42,848 nt of DNA, from contig JAJCZW010000074.1 of assembly GCA_029262155.1 (NCBI GenBank), positions 1 to 42,848 of the forward strand, in the 5' to 3' direction. Position numbers and translations under genes: made by a program. Source of the DNA: Gemmatimonadota bacterium (GTDB lineage: Bacteria; Gemmatimonadota; Gemmatimonadetes; Gemmatimonadales; GWC2-71-9). Below the pieces are notes generated by a model that saw only the letters and a list, made by a program, of their open reading frames with translations, was not told the DNA's origin and searched no databases. Below, piece after piece: positions 42,604 through 42,848 of the stretch; the stretch's first letter is position 1, and each line of letters starts with the position of its first letter.

Positions 42604-42848
42604 ATGAGCCAGAAGTACGAAAAGCTGAAGACCCTGCTGAAGGAGCTGTTCCAGCTCGACCAGCCCGACCTGGACTTCGGCTTCTACCGGGTGATGCACG
42701 CGCGGAGCGCCGAGGTCACGCAGTTCCTGGACAAGGATCTGCTGCCGCAGGTGAAAGAGGCGTTCAAGCAGTACCAACCGGCGGACAAGGCGGCGCTCGA
42801 GAAGGAGCTGGCCAAGGCCATCGAGCAGGCGCAGGCCCTCGGCGCTGA
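42604..42848 (+). CDS. N-terminus of a type III-like adenine-specific DNA methyltransferase, 3' truncated by the window
   Basis: The frame starts at the ATG at 42604 and is still open at the last base (81 complete codons). KLKTLLKELFQLDQPDLDFG, FYRVMHARSAEVTQFLDKDL and LPQVKEAFKQYQPADKAALE match, from memory, the helical N-terminus of large Mod-type site-specific DNA methyltransferases. The catalytic domain would lie beyond the window. Only a weak AGGA lies far upstream; the start codon is 6 bases from the right inverted repeat, so that element may have replaced its original leader. It suggests a restriction-modification or defence locus downstream. Confidence 0.75.
   Translation, partial: MSQKYEKLKTLLKELFQLDQPDLDFGFYRVMHARSAEVTQFLDKDLLPQVKEAFKQYQPADKAALEKELAKAIEQAQALGA

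Overview
The window looks like a chromosomal piece of a GC-rich, Gram-negative environmental bacterium. Gemmatimonadota is my best guess and Acidobacteriota the main alternative. That assignment is inference from gene content: a secreted S9 peptidase, a secreted M14 peptidase, an M19 dipeptidase lipoprotein, a CBM9-like/DUF5916 outer-membrane protein, a reaction-centre-type cytochrome c, PadR regulators, a Ser/Thr kinase and PP2C, and many signal peptides and lipoboxes. I saw no rRNA, tRNA, CRISPR array or transposase.

From 1 to about 35.6 kb the window is mostly core-like single genes and small operons. It opens inside an S9 peptidase gene. Next come a cytochrome c, a divergent DoxX/PadR pair sharing a palindromic operator, small membrane proteins and a cupredoxin. 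At 5.3-11.8 kb a histidine kinase and an NtrC-type regulator lie upstream of an outer-membrane barrel/lipoprotein operon that has a good sigma-54 promoter candidate. At 12-21 kb lie DUF5916, glycine-zipper, PP2C, DinB, M19, VOC, kinase and HXXEE genes. At 22.5-23.2 kb a GIY-YIG gene is followed by three ~297-bp direct repeats built from small palindromes. At 23.2-28.2 kb lie a two-subunit molybdenum hydroxylase, a Spy-like protein, ArsN2 and a Phd/VapC toxin-antitoxin operon. At 28.3-35.6 kb lie M14 and acetamidase genes, a CPBP protease and a BlaI/M56/zinc-peptidase operon.

From about 35.8 to 39.7 kb every gene is on the plus strand and genes are separated by structures that fit integron attC sites: RYYYAAC and GTTRRRY ends, with imperfect inverted arms carrying an unpaired base. 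There is no integrase in the window, so I read this as a CALIN-like gene-cassette array (cluster of attC sites lacking an integrase). It holds two lipoproteins, a secreted protein, a zinc-ribbon protein and two broken genes.

From 39.7 kb to the end the content looks like the edge of a defence island: an unknown membrane protein, a PD-(D/E)XK-like nuclease, a four-helix-bundle (S23/IVS-type) gene bracketed by 27-bp inverted repeats, and the N-terminus of a type III-like DNA methyltransferase that runs off the window.

Two regulatory units share an unusual layout. In both the Phd/VapC and the BlaI promoters, a perfect palindromic operator fills the -35/-10 spacer and the start codon falls at or within a few bases of the predicted transcription start, with no Shine-Dalgarno, which suggests leaderless mRNAs.
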